Source: an uncultured SAR324 cluster bacterium (lineage in GTDB: Bacteria; SAR324; NAC60-12). Taken from it: a stretch of DNA of 39,194 bases. Position numbers and translations under genes: made by a program. Shown piece after piece: positions 1-7,794 of the stretch. Location of the stretch: the NCBI GenBank assembly GCA_902513935.1, contig CABXOR010000011.1, positions 1 to 39,194 of the forward strand. The letters run 5' to 3'. Positions within the stretch are counted from its first letter, which is position 1, and each line of letters starts with the position of its first letter. The notes below the pieces were generated by a model. That model saw nothing but the letters and a program-made list of their open reading frames with translations. It was not told the DNA's origin and searched no databases.

Positions 1-113
1 TCTACGGTAATCCTTTAGAGGCAGAATGGCACCCAGCGGCTACTTATGTTTTTTCTCAGGTTCCTCAGCACCGGCATATGACAAATAACACAAACATAAA
101 AAAACTAAAATAA
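1..113 (+). CDS. C-terminal end of an unrecognised gene, cut by the window edge
   Basis: Reading from base 3, the plus strand is open for 36 codons and stops at TAA 111-113; the other two plus frames stop within the first few codons. The readable residues begin YGNPLEAEWHPAATYVF and end in a Lys/Asn-rich tail. The composition is protein-like, but I recognise no family. It converges on the metallophosphoesterase gene that ends at 124, with only ten bases between the stops. It could be chance, because the fragment is short. Confidence 0.35.
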   Translation, partial: YGNPLEAEWHPAATYVFSQVPQHRHMTNNTNIKKLK

Positions 114-123
114 AGCGCATCGT

Positions 124-957
124 TCAATTGAGAAAGATCGGACTGACCCGTACATGATCTCCATTCAAGTCAATCTGATGAAACGAAGATTCCTGTTCAG
201 AATGTAGTTTTGAAGAAGAAGCCGCGGAATTAATGAGCAATAATTCCGGACCAGAATCTCTTGGTAGATGATGAATCCAATTTTTATGAATGTGCCCATG
301 TAAATAAAGACGGATTTGTGGATGTCGCAAAATCCAATCCCTCACCGGTACAAGATTATAAAGCTCGTGATACCTGTCATAACACCAGCCTTCAGGAAAG
401 GTCAGCGGATAGTGATTGACAATTATGAACTTAGTTCGTTCCGAACAGCTCTCCAGCAGATTTGCTGTAGCCTGTATAGTGCTGCGGCGCACTGTTCCTG
501 AAGCAGACAACCAATCGTTTGGATGAGCGCTATCCCAGCCAATGATTACCCAGTCCGAGTTTAGTTTGCGCACATGAATTTCTTTATTTCCAAAAAATTC
601 CCCAAAATATTGGCTGAATAAATCTGTCCCTGCTGCCTGCTTGACATAACGATCATGGTTTCCTGGAATAACTGTTACACGCTCAGGATCTGTTAGTAAA
701 GGTTCCAGAGTTTTCCGGGCCCTTGAGAACCCTTTTTCTAGCGCAAGTTGTGTCAGATCACCACTTATTACTAAATGGTCCCAATTCATTTTTTGAATTT
801 GTTCAACAAGTTGTTTTGCCCTCTGAAGCGGAAACTGCCTTTTTCGCCGAAAGAGCAAATTAGCTGCACCTATAATTCTTTTTGATTGCCAATCTCGAAA
901 ATTTTGCGGATATGTATGGAAATGTAAATCAGAAATATGTATGATTGTTGTGTTCAT
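124..957 (-). CDS. Calcineurin-like metallophosphoesterase
   Basis: A 277-residue cytoplasmic protein with the full two-metal phosphoesterase signature in order: SDLHF (Asp10, His12), SGDLTQ (Asp67), PGNHDRY (Asn100, His101), VNHYPL (His182) and HGHIH (His222, His224). This set and the length match the class III cyclic-nucleotide phosphodiesterase-like branch (CpdA/Icc type), whose members hydrolyse cAMP or other phosphodiesters; the actual substrate cannot be read from sequence. There is no signal peptide or membrane segment. It is a single gene, divergent from the moeA operon across a 276-base gap and convergent with the fragment at the window edge. The ATG at 957 directly precedes the strand-order-sheet start (NTTIIHISDLHF), so the start is secure. 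Confidence 0.85.
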   Translation of the reverse strand: MNTTIIHISDLHFHTYPQNFRDWQSKRIIGAANLLFRRKRQFPLQRAKQLVEQIQKMNWDHLVISGDLTQLALEKGFSRARKTLEPLLTDPERVTVIPGNHDRYVKQAAGTDLFSQYFGEFFGNKEIHVRKLNSDWVIIGWDSAHPNDWLSASGTVRRSTIQATANLLESCSERTKFIIVNHYPLTFPEGWCYDRYHELYNLVPVRDWILRHPQIRLYLHGHIHKNWIHHLPRDSGPELLLINSAASSSKLHSEQESSFHQIDLNGDHVRVSPIFLN

Positions 958-1233
958 TATTGTTTTGATTTTATTTCTACAAACTAAGTTAAAGACAGTA
1001 GCAGCAATCTGCCATTTATTTTGCTGTTTACACTTTGATTATGTGTGGAAAGACATTTAGAGCAGAATGCCTATATTTTAAATTGTTCGCAAGCGTTCTT
1101 TTTTGGGGGAAGAGTAGAAACAATATTGCCGCATGGTTTTGTTTTAAATACGTTCATCTAAATTATATTTTCTCTGGAGAAACAAGGATAGTTTAAAAAT
1201 TTCATATTATCAATTACTTTAACAATATTAAAC

Positions 1234-2481
1234 ATGATGTCAAAAGTTGATGTCCGAATGCGTGGATTTTTGAAGCGCACTCCCGTAAAAACTTTGCTTT
1301 CATTAATTAAAGGTCATTCTCAACTATTGTCTGCAGAGGAAATATTGACAGTGGAATCGTGCGGACGGATCCTGGCACAGGATATTAATTCTCCTGCAAA
1401 TGTCCCAAACTTTGATCGTTCAGCCATGGACGGTTATGCACTGGATGCCGAATCCACTTTTAGCGCATCTGCGTACAATCCGTTAATGTTTAAGGTAGTC
1501 GGAGAAGTTACTCCCGGAGAAATTTATGAGTCCGTAATTCAGCCGGGTGAAGCATTGCGAATCATGACAGGTGGTCCTGTTCCCAAGGGTACAAATGCGG
1601 TATTGATGGCAGAGTATGCAGAATTATTTGACGACCACATTCAAGTATTGGAAGCAGTGACACCTGGAAAACATGTAGGGCAGATTGGAGAAGATGTTAA
1701 AAAGAACCAAAATTTGCTCAAGCAGGGTAGGTTTCTCCGTCCACAGGACATTGCCCTGCTGGCCAGTGTAGCCCTGAAAAAAGTTAAAGTGGTACGGAAA
1801 CCGGAAGTGGAATTGTTAATAACTGGAAATGAATTGTTAAAACCAGGAGAAAAACCAAGTGGAGTACAAATTATTGATACCAATTCAGTTATGCTCAGAC
1901 CTTTAATTCAGCGAGATGGGGGAGTTTTGAAAGCAGTCATTCATCTTCAGGACGAGCGGGATTTACTCCGTAGACATTTGATTGATTCCACAGCAGATTT
2001 GATTTGCATAACTGGAGGAACGTCGGTTGGTATTGAAGATCATGGACCAACTTTGGTTGAAGAACTTGGCGAATTACTGGTACACGGTATCCCAATGCGG
2101 CCTGCCGCTCCCACCGGATTTGGACTGATTGCCGGGAGTTCCGCTGGCAGCAAGAAAAAAGTATTTTTGCTTCCGGGTAATCCTGTCTCATGTTTATCAG
2201 CTTATGATTATTTTGTGGGGCGTTCACTGAGATTGATGGGTGGTCGTTCTGAAGAGTGGCCATACCGCAGTAAAATGGTGAAACTAGCCACTAAAATTTC
2301 CTCTCAAATCGGCAGGATTGAATATGTGCGTCTCCGGATTGAAAATGAAAGGGCATTTTTTGTTGCAGCCGGTGGAGCATCAATACTTTCTTCAACAACA
2401 CAAGCAGACGGTTTTCTGCTAACAGAAGAAGAATCTGAAGGATTTGCTGAAGGAGAAGAAGTACGGGTGTGGCACTATTGA
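1234..2481 (+). CDS. moeA: Molybdopterin molybdenumtransferase MoeA (first paralogue, in the tungstate operon)
   Basis: MoeA inserts molybdate or tungstate into adenylylated molybdopterin to complete the cofactor. The 415 residues match the usual MoeA length. Visible motifs are SAMDGYAL (about 64-70), a TGGPVPKGTNAV segment, TGNELLKPGEKP, the phosphate-binding ITGGTSVG and the active-site LLPGNPVSC near the C-terminus. No extra domain is present, unlike the second MoeA at 14956-16890. The gene opens a tight operon: its TGA overlaps the ATG of the tungstate-binding-protein gene (TGATG). ATGs at 1234, 1237 and 1258 are in frame and none has a clear ribosome site, so the exact start is uncertain. 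I see no recognisable Mo-cofactor riboswitch in the 276-base upstream gap. Position next to tupABC suggests, by inference, a role with tungsten. Confidence 0.9.
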   Translation: MMSKVDVRMRGFLKRTPVKTLLSLIKGHSQLLSAEEILTVESCGRILAQDINSPANVPNFDRSAMDGYALDAESTFSASAYNPLMFKVVGEVTPGEIYESVIQPGEALRIMTGGPVPKGTNAVLMAEYAELFDDHIQVLEAVTPGKHVGQIGEDVKKNQNLLKQGRFLRPQDIALLASVALKKVKVVRKPEVELLITGNELLKPGEKPSGVQIIDTNSVMLRPLIQRDGGVLKAVIHLQDERDLLRRHLIDSTADLICITGGTSVGIEDHGPTLVEELGELLVHGIPMRPAAPTGFGLIAGSSAGSKKKVFLLPGNPVSCLSAYDYFVGRSLRLMGGRSEEWPYRSKMVKLATKISSQIGRIEYVRLRIENERAFFVAAGGASILSSTTQADGFLLTEEESEGFAEGEEVRVWHY

Positions 2482-3321
2482 TGAGTATTAACATTGTAAT
2501 CAAATTTGATAAATTTCTTGTGAAAAAATATCTACTTTGGTTCATGTTCTGTTATTTAAACAGTGGGATTATTCAGGCAGAGCCAATCCGTTTAGCCACC
2601 ACAACCAGCACCGATAATTCAGGACTGCTGCGGGACATAATTCCACATTTTGAACAAAAGACGGGGAATGTAGTACACGTGCTGTCCGTCGGCACAGGAC
2701 ATGCCCTGAGATTGGGGGCAAGACGGAAATGTGGATGTGGTTCTGGTTCATGCACCTAATGTGGAAATGCACTGGGTAGAGGCGGGATATGGTGTGAACC
2801 GACGGAGTGTGATGGTCAATGATTTTGTTATTCTCGGTCCTGAAAATGATCCGGCAGGAATTCGGGGAGAGCGAAATGTAGTGAAAACACTTCAAAAAAT
2901 TGCACGCGGAAAACACATTTTCGTATCTAGGGGTGATGATTCAGGGACTCATAAAAAGGAGATGGCACTCTGGAAAAAAACCCGGATGAAACCTTCATTA
3001 ACGTGGTATCGAGAAACAGGACAAGGCATGGGACGGGTACTGCAAATGGCCGATGAATTAAACGCCTATACTATCTCAGATAGGGGAACATGGCTGGTGC
3101 TCCGCTCAAAGTTGTCACTCAAATTGTTGTTTGAAGGAGATCCTGAATTACACAATTTTTACAGCATTATTGCAGTGAATCCTTCCCGCTATCCGGGAAT
3201 CAATTATATGGGTGCAATGTCCCTGATTGCTTGGCTTACTTCAGTAGATGGTCAAAAAAAGATCCGCAAATTTAAACTTGATGGCCAGTCTTTGTTTTTT
3301 CCTACTGCAATTTTAGACTGA
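2481..3321 (+). pseudogene. tupA: Tungstate-binding periplasmic protein TupA, interrupted by a frameshift
   Basis: TupA delivers tungstate to the TupBC importer. The first frame starts at ATG 2481 with a hydrophobic signal segment ending near IIQAEP, then the family hallmark TTTSTDNSGLL and VGTGHALRLG. It then loses sense and stops at 2759. The homologous continuation DGNVDVVLVHAP, YGVNRR, NDFVILGP and SRGDDSGTHKKE lies in the +1 frame to TGA 3321. Removing one G from the G5 run at 2714-2718 restores ...LRLGQDGNVDVVLVHAP, the expected TupA sequence. The rest of the gene is intact and full length (about 280 residues). This may be a real inactivating indel, a homopolymer sequencing error, or slippage; the lack of further decay favours an error or a very recent event. 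It is followed by tupB after one base. Confidence 0.85.
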
Positions 3322-3322
3322 G

Positions 3323-4024
3323 ATGAACGGACTGCTTTTAACTACTCAACAAGCCTTAGAATTGCTCTTTACCGGCGATCCGGAATTGTGGTCGATAGTT
3401 CAGCTTTCCTTTTCTGTCTCCCTTAAAGCAATTTTGTTAACCACTCCTTTTGCATTTCTGGTTTCATTTGCGTTGAGTCATGGTAAATTTCCTGGAATCA
3501 GAATTATACTTGCAATATTTAATTCTTTGCTTTCTGTACCCACCGTTGTTATCGGATTATTTCTGTATGTTTTGCTAACGAGACAGGGGCCTTTTGGTGA
3601 TCTGAGGTTGTTATTCACACAAACTGCAATGATAATAGGGCAAATGATTCTTTGTTTTCCAACACTGGTGGCATTAGGTTATGCAGCAATTCAGGCGGCA
3701 GACAGGCGGGTGTGGGAAACAGCACGTACCTTGGGAGCACCGCCGTGGTTCAGCATGTTGACAGTATTTTTTGAAGTTCGCTTCGCCTTGCTGGCCGCAG
3801 TACTTACCGGCTTTGGAAGAATTATCTCCGAGATTGGTATTTCGATGATGATTGGCGGAAATATAATGGGTTACACACGCAATATTACTACTGCCATTGC
3901 CATGGAAACTAGTAAAGGTGAGTTTGCCCAGGGAATTGCACTCGGACTTGTTTTATTGTTACTTTCTTTTCTGCTGACCGCTTTATTGAGCTATCTTCAA
4001 GGGCATAAGGAGTTTGTAGCATGA
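3323..4024 (+). CDS. tupB: Tungstate ABC transporter permease TupB
   Basis: Inner-membrane channel subunit of the tungstate importer. The 233 residues hold five or more hydrophobic segments (about 24-46, 56-80, 90-115, 150-185, 200-224) and the cytoplasmic EAA-like loop WETARTLGAPPW, where the ATPase docks. The sequence TALGRI-like TGFGRIISEIGISMMIGGNI is typical of TupB/ModB-type permeases. The gene starts one base after the tupA stop, and its final TGA overlaps the tupC ATG (ATGA), indicating translational coupling. If tupA is truly broken, this subunit would have no dedicated binding protein here. Confidence 0.9.
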   Translation: MNGLLLTTQQALELLFTGDPELWSIVQLSFSVSLKAILLTTPFAFLVSFALSHGKFPGIRIILAIFNSLLSVPTVVIGLFLYVLLTRQGPFGDLRLLFTQTAMIIGQMILCFPTLVALGYAAIQAADRRVWETARTLGAPPWFSMLTVFFEVRFALLAAVLTGFGRIISEIGISMMIGGNIMGYTRNITTAIAMETSKGEFAQGIALGLVLLLLSFLLTALLSYLQGHKEFVA

Positions 4025-4698
4025 ACGAACCTCTGCTTGTTTTTCGTGAGATAGAAAAATCTTTTTTTGGAATTCAGATTATATGTGGGGTTGATTTGTC
4101 TCTGTATCCAGGAAAATGTATTTTTTTGTCTGGAAAAAATGGTGTTGGGAAAACTACCTTACTGAAAATCATTGCTGGCCTTGAAATTCCAGATTTGGCG
4201 AAAATTGAAATTTCTGGAAAAACTAACTGTTGGAAAAAAGCTGTAAGAAATGTTCGTAAAGAAATTATTTATCTGCATCAGAATCCAATCATGTTTAGCA
4301 GTACTGTAGAATTAAATGTTGCTTATGGGTTACGCTTCACTTCTTTAAACAGAAAGCAACGTCAGGAATCTGTGGAAGAAGCGTTAGATTGGGCCGGATT
4401 GACAGATGTAGCAAAAAAACAGGCAAAGACTTTGTCCGGAGGAGTACAGCAACGAGTTGCTTTCATCCGTGCCTGGATTTTGAAGCCTAAAGTTTTGTTA
4501 CTGGATGAACCGATGGCCAATATGGACCACGAGTCGCGTGAACAGACGTATCAATTATTGGTCAGAATGAAATCAGCAGGCATGTCATTAGTGATTACAA
4601 GTCATTTTATGCAATATTTTGAAGGAATTGTCGATCAGCATTTTCAACTCAAGAACTGTGCTCTGGAACTTAAGAGTAATCTTAAAGTAAAAGATTAG
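4021..4698 (+). CDS. tupC: Tungstate ABC transporter ATP-binding protein TupC
   Basis: ATPase subunit that powers tungstate import. Walker A is GKNGVGKT (38-45), the ABC signature is LSGGVQQR, Walker B is VLLLDEP, and the switch His lies in ITSHF. At 225 residues it has only the nucleotide-binding core and lacks the C-terminal molybdate-sensing (TOBE) domain of ModC, which supports the Tup assignment over Mod. The start overlaps the tupB stop by four bases. A 45-base gap follows before mobB, so the cofactor gene probably belongs to the same transcript. Confidence 0.9.
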   Translation: MNEPLLVFREIEKSFFGIQIICGVDLSLYPGKCIFLSGKNGVGKTTLLKIIAGLEIPDLAKIEISGKTNCWKKAVRNVRKEIIYLHQNPIMFSSTVELNVAYGLRFTSLNRKQRQESVEEALDWAGLTDVAKKQAKTLSGGVQQRVAFIRAWILKPKVLLLDEPMANMDHESREQTYQLLVRMKSAGMSLVITSHFMQYFEGIVDQHFQLKNCALELKSNLKVKD

Positions 4699-4743
4699 TA
4701 AACTGTGAATCTACTAATAATTTGAATTTGGAGATTTCAAAAA

Positions 4744-5283
4744 ATGTTACTAAAAACGCCTCCACTACTAGGGTTTTGTGGTTATAGCGGAACGGGAAAA
4801 ACTACACTACTGACTCAATTGATTCCAGTCCTGAAAGAACATGGACTAAAGATTGGCTTGGTCAAACATGCTCACCACGGGTTTGATACTGATCTACCGG
4901 GAAAAGATAGCTACAAGTTACGTAAAGCAGGAGCATGTGAAATGCTGGTAGCCTCAGCAAAGCGCTGGGCACTGGTCCATGAGTCTCTGGAAAGAACCGG
5001 GGATCCTGTTCTTGAAGAACTTCTACCACACTTGTCATTGGAGGAACTGAACTTGGTTTTGGTAGAAGGGTTCAAGCATGAGGCACTTCCAAAGATTGAA
5101 CTACACAGGCCCAGTCTCGGTAAACCGTATTTATTCCCGAACGTTTCGGGCATAATTGCCTTGGCCACAGATCTAGCTCCAAGAGAAGATATTGAGATTC
5201 CTGTTCTGGATTTAAATAAAATTGATGAAATTGCAGAGTTCATCATGGGAAAGTATACTGGCAGACAAACCTCCTACACATAG
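4744..5283 (+). CDS. mobB: Molybdopterin-guanine dinucleotide biosynthesis protein MobB
   Basis: MobB is the GTP-binding partner of MobA in attaching GMP to Mo/W-molybdopterin. The P-loop is GYSGTGKT (13-20); the family motifs VKHAHHGFDTDLPGKDSYKL and ALVHES follow, and LVEGFKHEALPKIELHR carries the conserved Glu-Gly-Phe-Lys. The length of 179 residues is normal. A purine-rich ggagatttcaaaa precedes the ATG. It is the last gene of the plus-strand operon. An AT-rich gap of 176 bases separates it from the convergent helix-turn-helix gene; I see no strong terminator there. No mobA is present in the window. Confidence 0.9.
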   Translation: MLLKTPPLLGFCGYSGTGKTTLLTQLIPVLKEHGLKIGLVKHAHHGFDTDLPGKDSYKLRKAGACEMLVASAKRWALVHESLERTGDPVLEELLPHLSLEELNLVLVEGFKHEALPKIELHRPSLGKPYLFPNVSGIIALATDLAPREDIEIPVLDLNKIDEIAEFIMGKYTGRQTSYT

Positions 5284-5459
5284 TTTTCTAGAATATTCCG
5301 ATTCTGTTGAATATTAATATGATATTAAATAATTAATCAAAAATAATGTACATAAAATATAATTATATGTCGAATAATTATACAATTTAATTAACAGACA
5401 ATAAATTATTTGGAATAATTGCTGACCAATATTATTGCTAATAGTCTTAGCAACGGATT

Positions 5460-6149
5460 TTATGAATCAATCTCACTCAGTAATTCATTAATATAAGTAA
5501 GTAATTTTTCAAAATCTTTTAAGTTTCCATCTGTCTCCAAAGCATGATATTCCTCGCAATTGTTTTTTATAGTGTCCCACTCTTCCCCATAAAAAGCGGC
5601 TAACAACAGAGTTTGAGTTAGTTGGGAAAAATTTTTTTGACCTATCAGGTCCTCGTTCTCAAGGCAGGCTTTTTCTTCTTCCCTTAGTTCTTTGAAAACC
5701 TTTGTTATTTGTTCCAGGTTGTTATATGAAGTCGTTCTGCGGTCTTCACCAGACTGCAAAATAGAATTATCCAGGAAAGTGCCCCAGGATTGTTCAGAAA
5801 TTCTTTTGTTTATTTTCTCAATTATTAATATTTCAAGGAGGTCCCATTTCTGAATACTGGAAAGTGAAACTTCCAGTAAACATCGTTCTAGGGGTGATAG
5901 ATGGCTGTGTTTGTTCACTTTCATCTTTCCGTTTCCTGACAACAGCCATTCAGAGCGGAAACCATGATTTAACTCGATAGAGTTGGCCAGTGGAATTGTC
6001 AGCCCTGCAGTTCCAGTCAATACTTTGTGAAAAGAAGTTGGTTTAAGACCAATACTTTTGGAAAACGCACGGCTTGATTTTCCGGAAGATTTTAAGACTG
6101 TTTTAAGCCGATCGAGGACCTCCTCTTTATGTTGATCTGCTTCATTCAT
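5460..6149 (-). CDS. Orphan helix-turn-helix (XRE/CI-like) protein with an unknown helical C-terminal region
   Basis: A 229-residue protein. Residues 8-65 resemble phage CI/XRE-type DNA-binding domains: KSSRAFSKSIGLKPTSFHKV is a plausible helix-turn-helix, followed by a HGFRSEWLLSGNGKM segment of the kind that closes such domains in many XRE regulators. The remaining 150 residues are charged and predicted helical, with no peptidase Ser/Lys dyad of the LexA/CI type that I can see, so self-cleavage is not supported. The gene stands alone, convergent with mobB, with a long non-coding stretch behind its start. It may regulate itself or serve as a remnant of a mobile element, but no phage gene accompanies it. 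Confidence 0.6.
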   Translation of the reverse strand: MNEADQHKEEVLDRLKTVLKSSGKSSRAFSKSIGLKPTSFHKVLTGTAGLTIPLANSIELNHGFRSEWLLSGNGKMKVNKHSHLSPLERCLLEVSLSSIQKWDLLEILIIEKINKRISEQSWGTFLDNSILQSGEDRRTTSYNNLEQITKVFKELREEEKACLENEDLIGQKNFSQLTQTLLLAAFYGEEWDTIKNNCEEYHALETDGNLKDFEKLLTYINELLSEIDS

Positions 6150-6266
6150 GTTAAATTATCCGAGTTTCAAATTAATTATTCTGCTGGCTACAATGAAATA
6201 TTTCTTAGCTATTGAGTTTGACCGCTCAGTTTCCATGGATATTTAGGTCTTACTGAAAAAGTTTTC

Positions 6267-6377
6267 TTTTGTCATCCCGGATATGATCCGGTGTCTAGAT
6301 TACCGTACAGTTTGAGTGCAAAATATGATACATTTCACAGGGATTCCGGTTCTAGGCTTCACTAGGGATTACAAAGG
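6267..6377. repeat. Degenerate interspersed palindromic repeat (GTCATCCC...GGGATTACA type)
   Basis: The left end reads TTTTGTCATCCCGGATATG and the right end reads AGGGATTACAAAGG, an imperfect inverted pair about 110 bases apart. An internal GGGATTCCGG segment lies before the right end. This is the pattern of the GTCATnCC/GGnATGAC short repeats found between genes in many proteobacteria. A related remnant lies at 17095-17245. No coding capacity. Confidence 0.5.
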
Positions 6378-6391
6378 AGAAGAATTGAAAG

Positions 6392-6410
6392 AAGAACAAC
6401 TATTGTTCTT
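6392..6410. repeat. Perfect 8-bp inverted repeat with a 3-base loop
   Basis: AAGAACAA at 6392-6399 and TTGTTCTT at 6403-6410 are exact reverse complements around the loop CTA. It lies just beyond the palindromic-repeat remnant. It could be an operator-like dyad or an RNA hairpin; no U-tract follows on either strand. Confidence 0.5.
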
Positions 6411-6451
6411 GTGAGGTTACCCGGTCGTAAAAGGGGCCTAATCAACAGAAG

Positions 6452-6488
6452 TGCAGGGTTTTCGTGCTTTTTCGGGAAACACCCTGCA
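6452..6488. repeat. Long hairpin, possible terminator or small-RNA element
   Basis: TGCAGGGT (6452-6459) and ACCCTGCA (6481-6488) pair perfectly, and the stem can continue inward as TTTC/GAAA across a one-base bulge, leaving a loop of about a dozen bases. It is not next to a coding end, which is unusual for a simple terminator. Confidence 0.45.
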
Positions 6489-6741
6489 GTTGTCATCATC
6501 AATCGAATAATTATTAAATGATATTAGGATAAAATTATTTATAAGCAAGTCCAATTTTAACAAGATGTGTTATTATACTACACTAAATTCAGTTCAGTAT
6601 AGCATAGTCTAATTGTTGAATATAACAATATCAAGCTGAATAATGAAACACAACATTTTGATATAGGGAAAAAAATTCTATCAACAGAAGTCATTTTGCA
6701 GTCTAACGTAGCATTATAGAGGATCATGAAATTATTTTCAC

Positions 6742-7665
6742 TTAAGTGCTTAAATCCTCCCTGCTTCTGCGTTCACGGAGGGAGGATTTGTCATTGCTTT
6801 TGTTGAGATTACAAGTGGTGGATTTATTTTTCAATGGAGGTTTTGCATCCAAAACCAGTGTTTCTGCGCCATTGTAAACCAAAAAGTGCTTTCCCCCTGC
6901 TCTGGCAATTGTTGTTACGCCAAGTTTTTTTGCCAGTTCCATTCCCATATGAGTAATTCCGGCACGTGAAAACAATACAGGAATTCCCATTTGAGCGACT
7001 TTGATCACCATTTCTGATGTCAGGCGTCCTGTTGTATAAAATAATTTATCAGTTCCATCTATGCCTTCCAGGAGCATGTGTCCGGCAATGGCATCTGTTG
7101 CATTGTGACGTCCGACGTCTTCGATAAATACCTCAATCTTTTCATCTTTGCACAAAGCGCAACCGTGAACTGCTCCTGAATTTTTATAAACTTCGTTGTA
7201 TTCTCGAATATTATGCAACAGTCTATAAAAAGAGGATTGGTATAAAGTAGGAGTTGGCAATTGAATCTCGTCTAAGTTGTCCATTAAATCACCAAAAACG
7301 GTACCTTGTCCGCAACCGGAAGTCACCGTGCGTTTTTCAAGTTTTTCTTCCCACTCTCCAATTCCGTTGCTGGTAACTACTACTGCGCAGTCAATGCCCC
7401 AATCAACTTGTACTGCTTTTAGTTCTTCAGAATTTTTAATGAAACCCTGATTGTGGAGATAGCCAATTACCAGCAATTCGGGATATATTCCAAGAGTCAT
7501 CAGAGTTACTATTTCTTGCTTGTCAACATAAATTGTCAGCGGACGCTCTCCCGTTATCTGGGTTTTCTGGGTGTTTCCAAATTCATCCATCACTGTAACC
7601 GGATATGAGGCTTCTATTCCAGCACTTGTCATCTCAGGCCGGTAATTGTTTTTTTGTAGTTTCAT
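6742..7665 (-). CDS. fdhD: Formate dehydrogenase accessory sulfurtransferase FdhD
   Basis: FdhD passes sulfur to the Mo/W-bis-pterin cofactor of formate dehydrogenases. Family features are GERPLTIYVD, the loop TSGCGQG with Cys118 at the place of E. coli Cys121, EDVGRHNATDAI, TTGRLTSEMVIK and SRAGITHMGMELA. The loop is Cys-Gly-Gln-Gly, so the second Cys of the usual CxxC is absent, while another CxxC (CALC, 169-172) lies before the EDVGRHN motif. ATG 7665 is preferred because GGGAG sits just upstream; an in-frame TTG at 7677 would add four residues. The C-terminal 30 residues form a basic tail, KNKSTTCNLNKSNDKSS and onward, whose coding bases form a strong hairpin. No formate dehydrogenase gene is in the window. 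Confidence 0.9.
   Translation of the reverse strand: MKLQKNNYRPEMTSAGIEASYPVTVMDEFGNTQKTQITGERPLTIYVDKQEIVTLMTLGIYPELLVIGYLHNQGFIKNSEELKAVQVDWGIDCAVVVTSNGIGEWEEKLEKRTVTSGCGQGTVFGDLMDNLDEIQLPTPTLYQSSFYRLLHNIREYNEVYKNSGAVHGCALCKDEKIEVFIEDVGRHNATDAIAGHMLLEGIDGTDKLFYTTGRLTSEMVIKVAQMGIPVLFSRAGITHMGMELAKKLGVTTIARAGGKHFLVYNGAETLVLDAKPPLKNKSTTCNLNKSNDKSSLRERRSREDLST
6752..6789 (-). terminator. 11-bp inverted repeat overlapping the 3' end of fdhD
   Basis: AAATCCTCCCT (6752-6762) and AGGGAGGATTT (6779-6789) are exact reverse complements around a 16-base loop. The palindrome CACTTAAGTG (6739-6748) follows on the minus strand. The stem lies inside the last codons of fdhD. There is no clean U-tract, so it may be a terminator, an RNA-stability hairpin, or a short repeat that was read into the gene. 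Confidence 0.45.
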
Positions 7666-7794
7666 AGATTCTCCCAATTATTATGTGTTCTCTTGAGGGC
7701 TTAGAGTGAAACTAAGGCGCCAGGGCAATCAATAACTAAACATATTTTACTTCAATTATCACTGGTGGTTCAGTTTGTTTGTTGTCTCCATGTC

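Larger units (their letters stand above)
6150..6741. other. 592-base gene-free stretch with a decayed repeat and hairpins
   Basis: There is no convincing coding sequence on either strand. It holds, in order, the probable promoter area of the helix-turn-helix gene, a palindromic-repeat remnant (6267-6377), a perfect 8-bp hairpin (6392-6410), a long hairpin (6452-6488), a very AT-rich tract (about 6500-6720) and the downstream side of fdhD. The 12-mer ATCAACAGAAGT occurs at 6441-6452 and again at 6680-6691. Confidence 0.6.

Noticed and set aside
958..1233. Possible Mo-cofactor riboswitch or ModE-type operator before moeA
   Set aside because: I could not find the conserved stems or an operator dyad; only AT-rich sequence is clear.
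5460..6741. Possible prophage or integrative element around the CI-like gene
   Set aside because: There is no integrase, recombinase, structural phage gene or tRNA attachment site; the flanking genes are ordinary.
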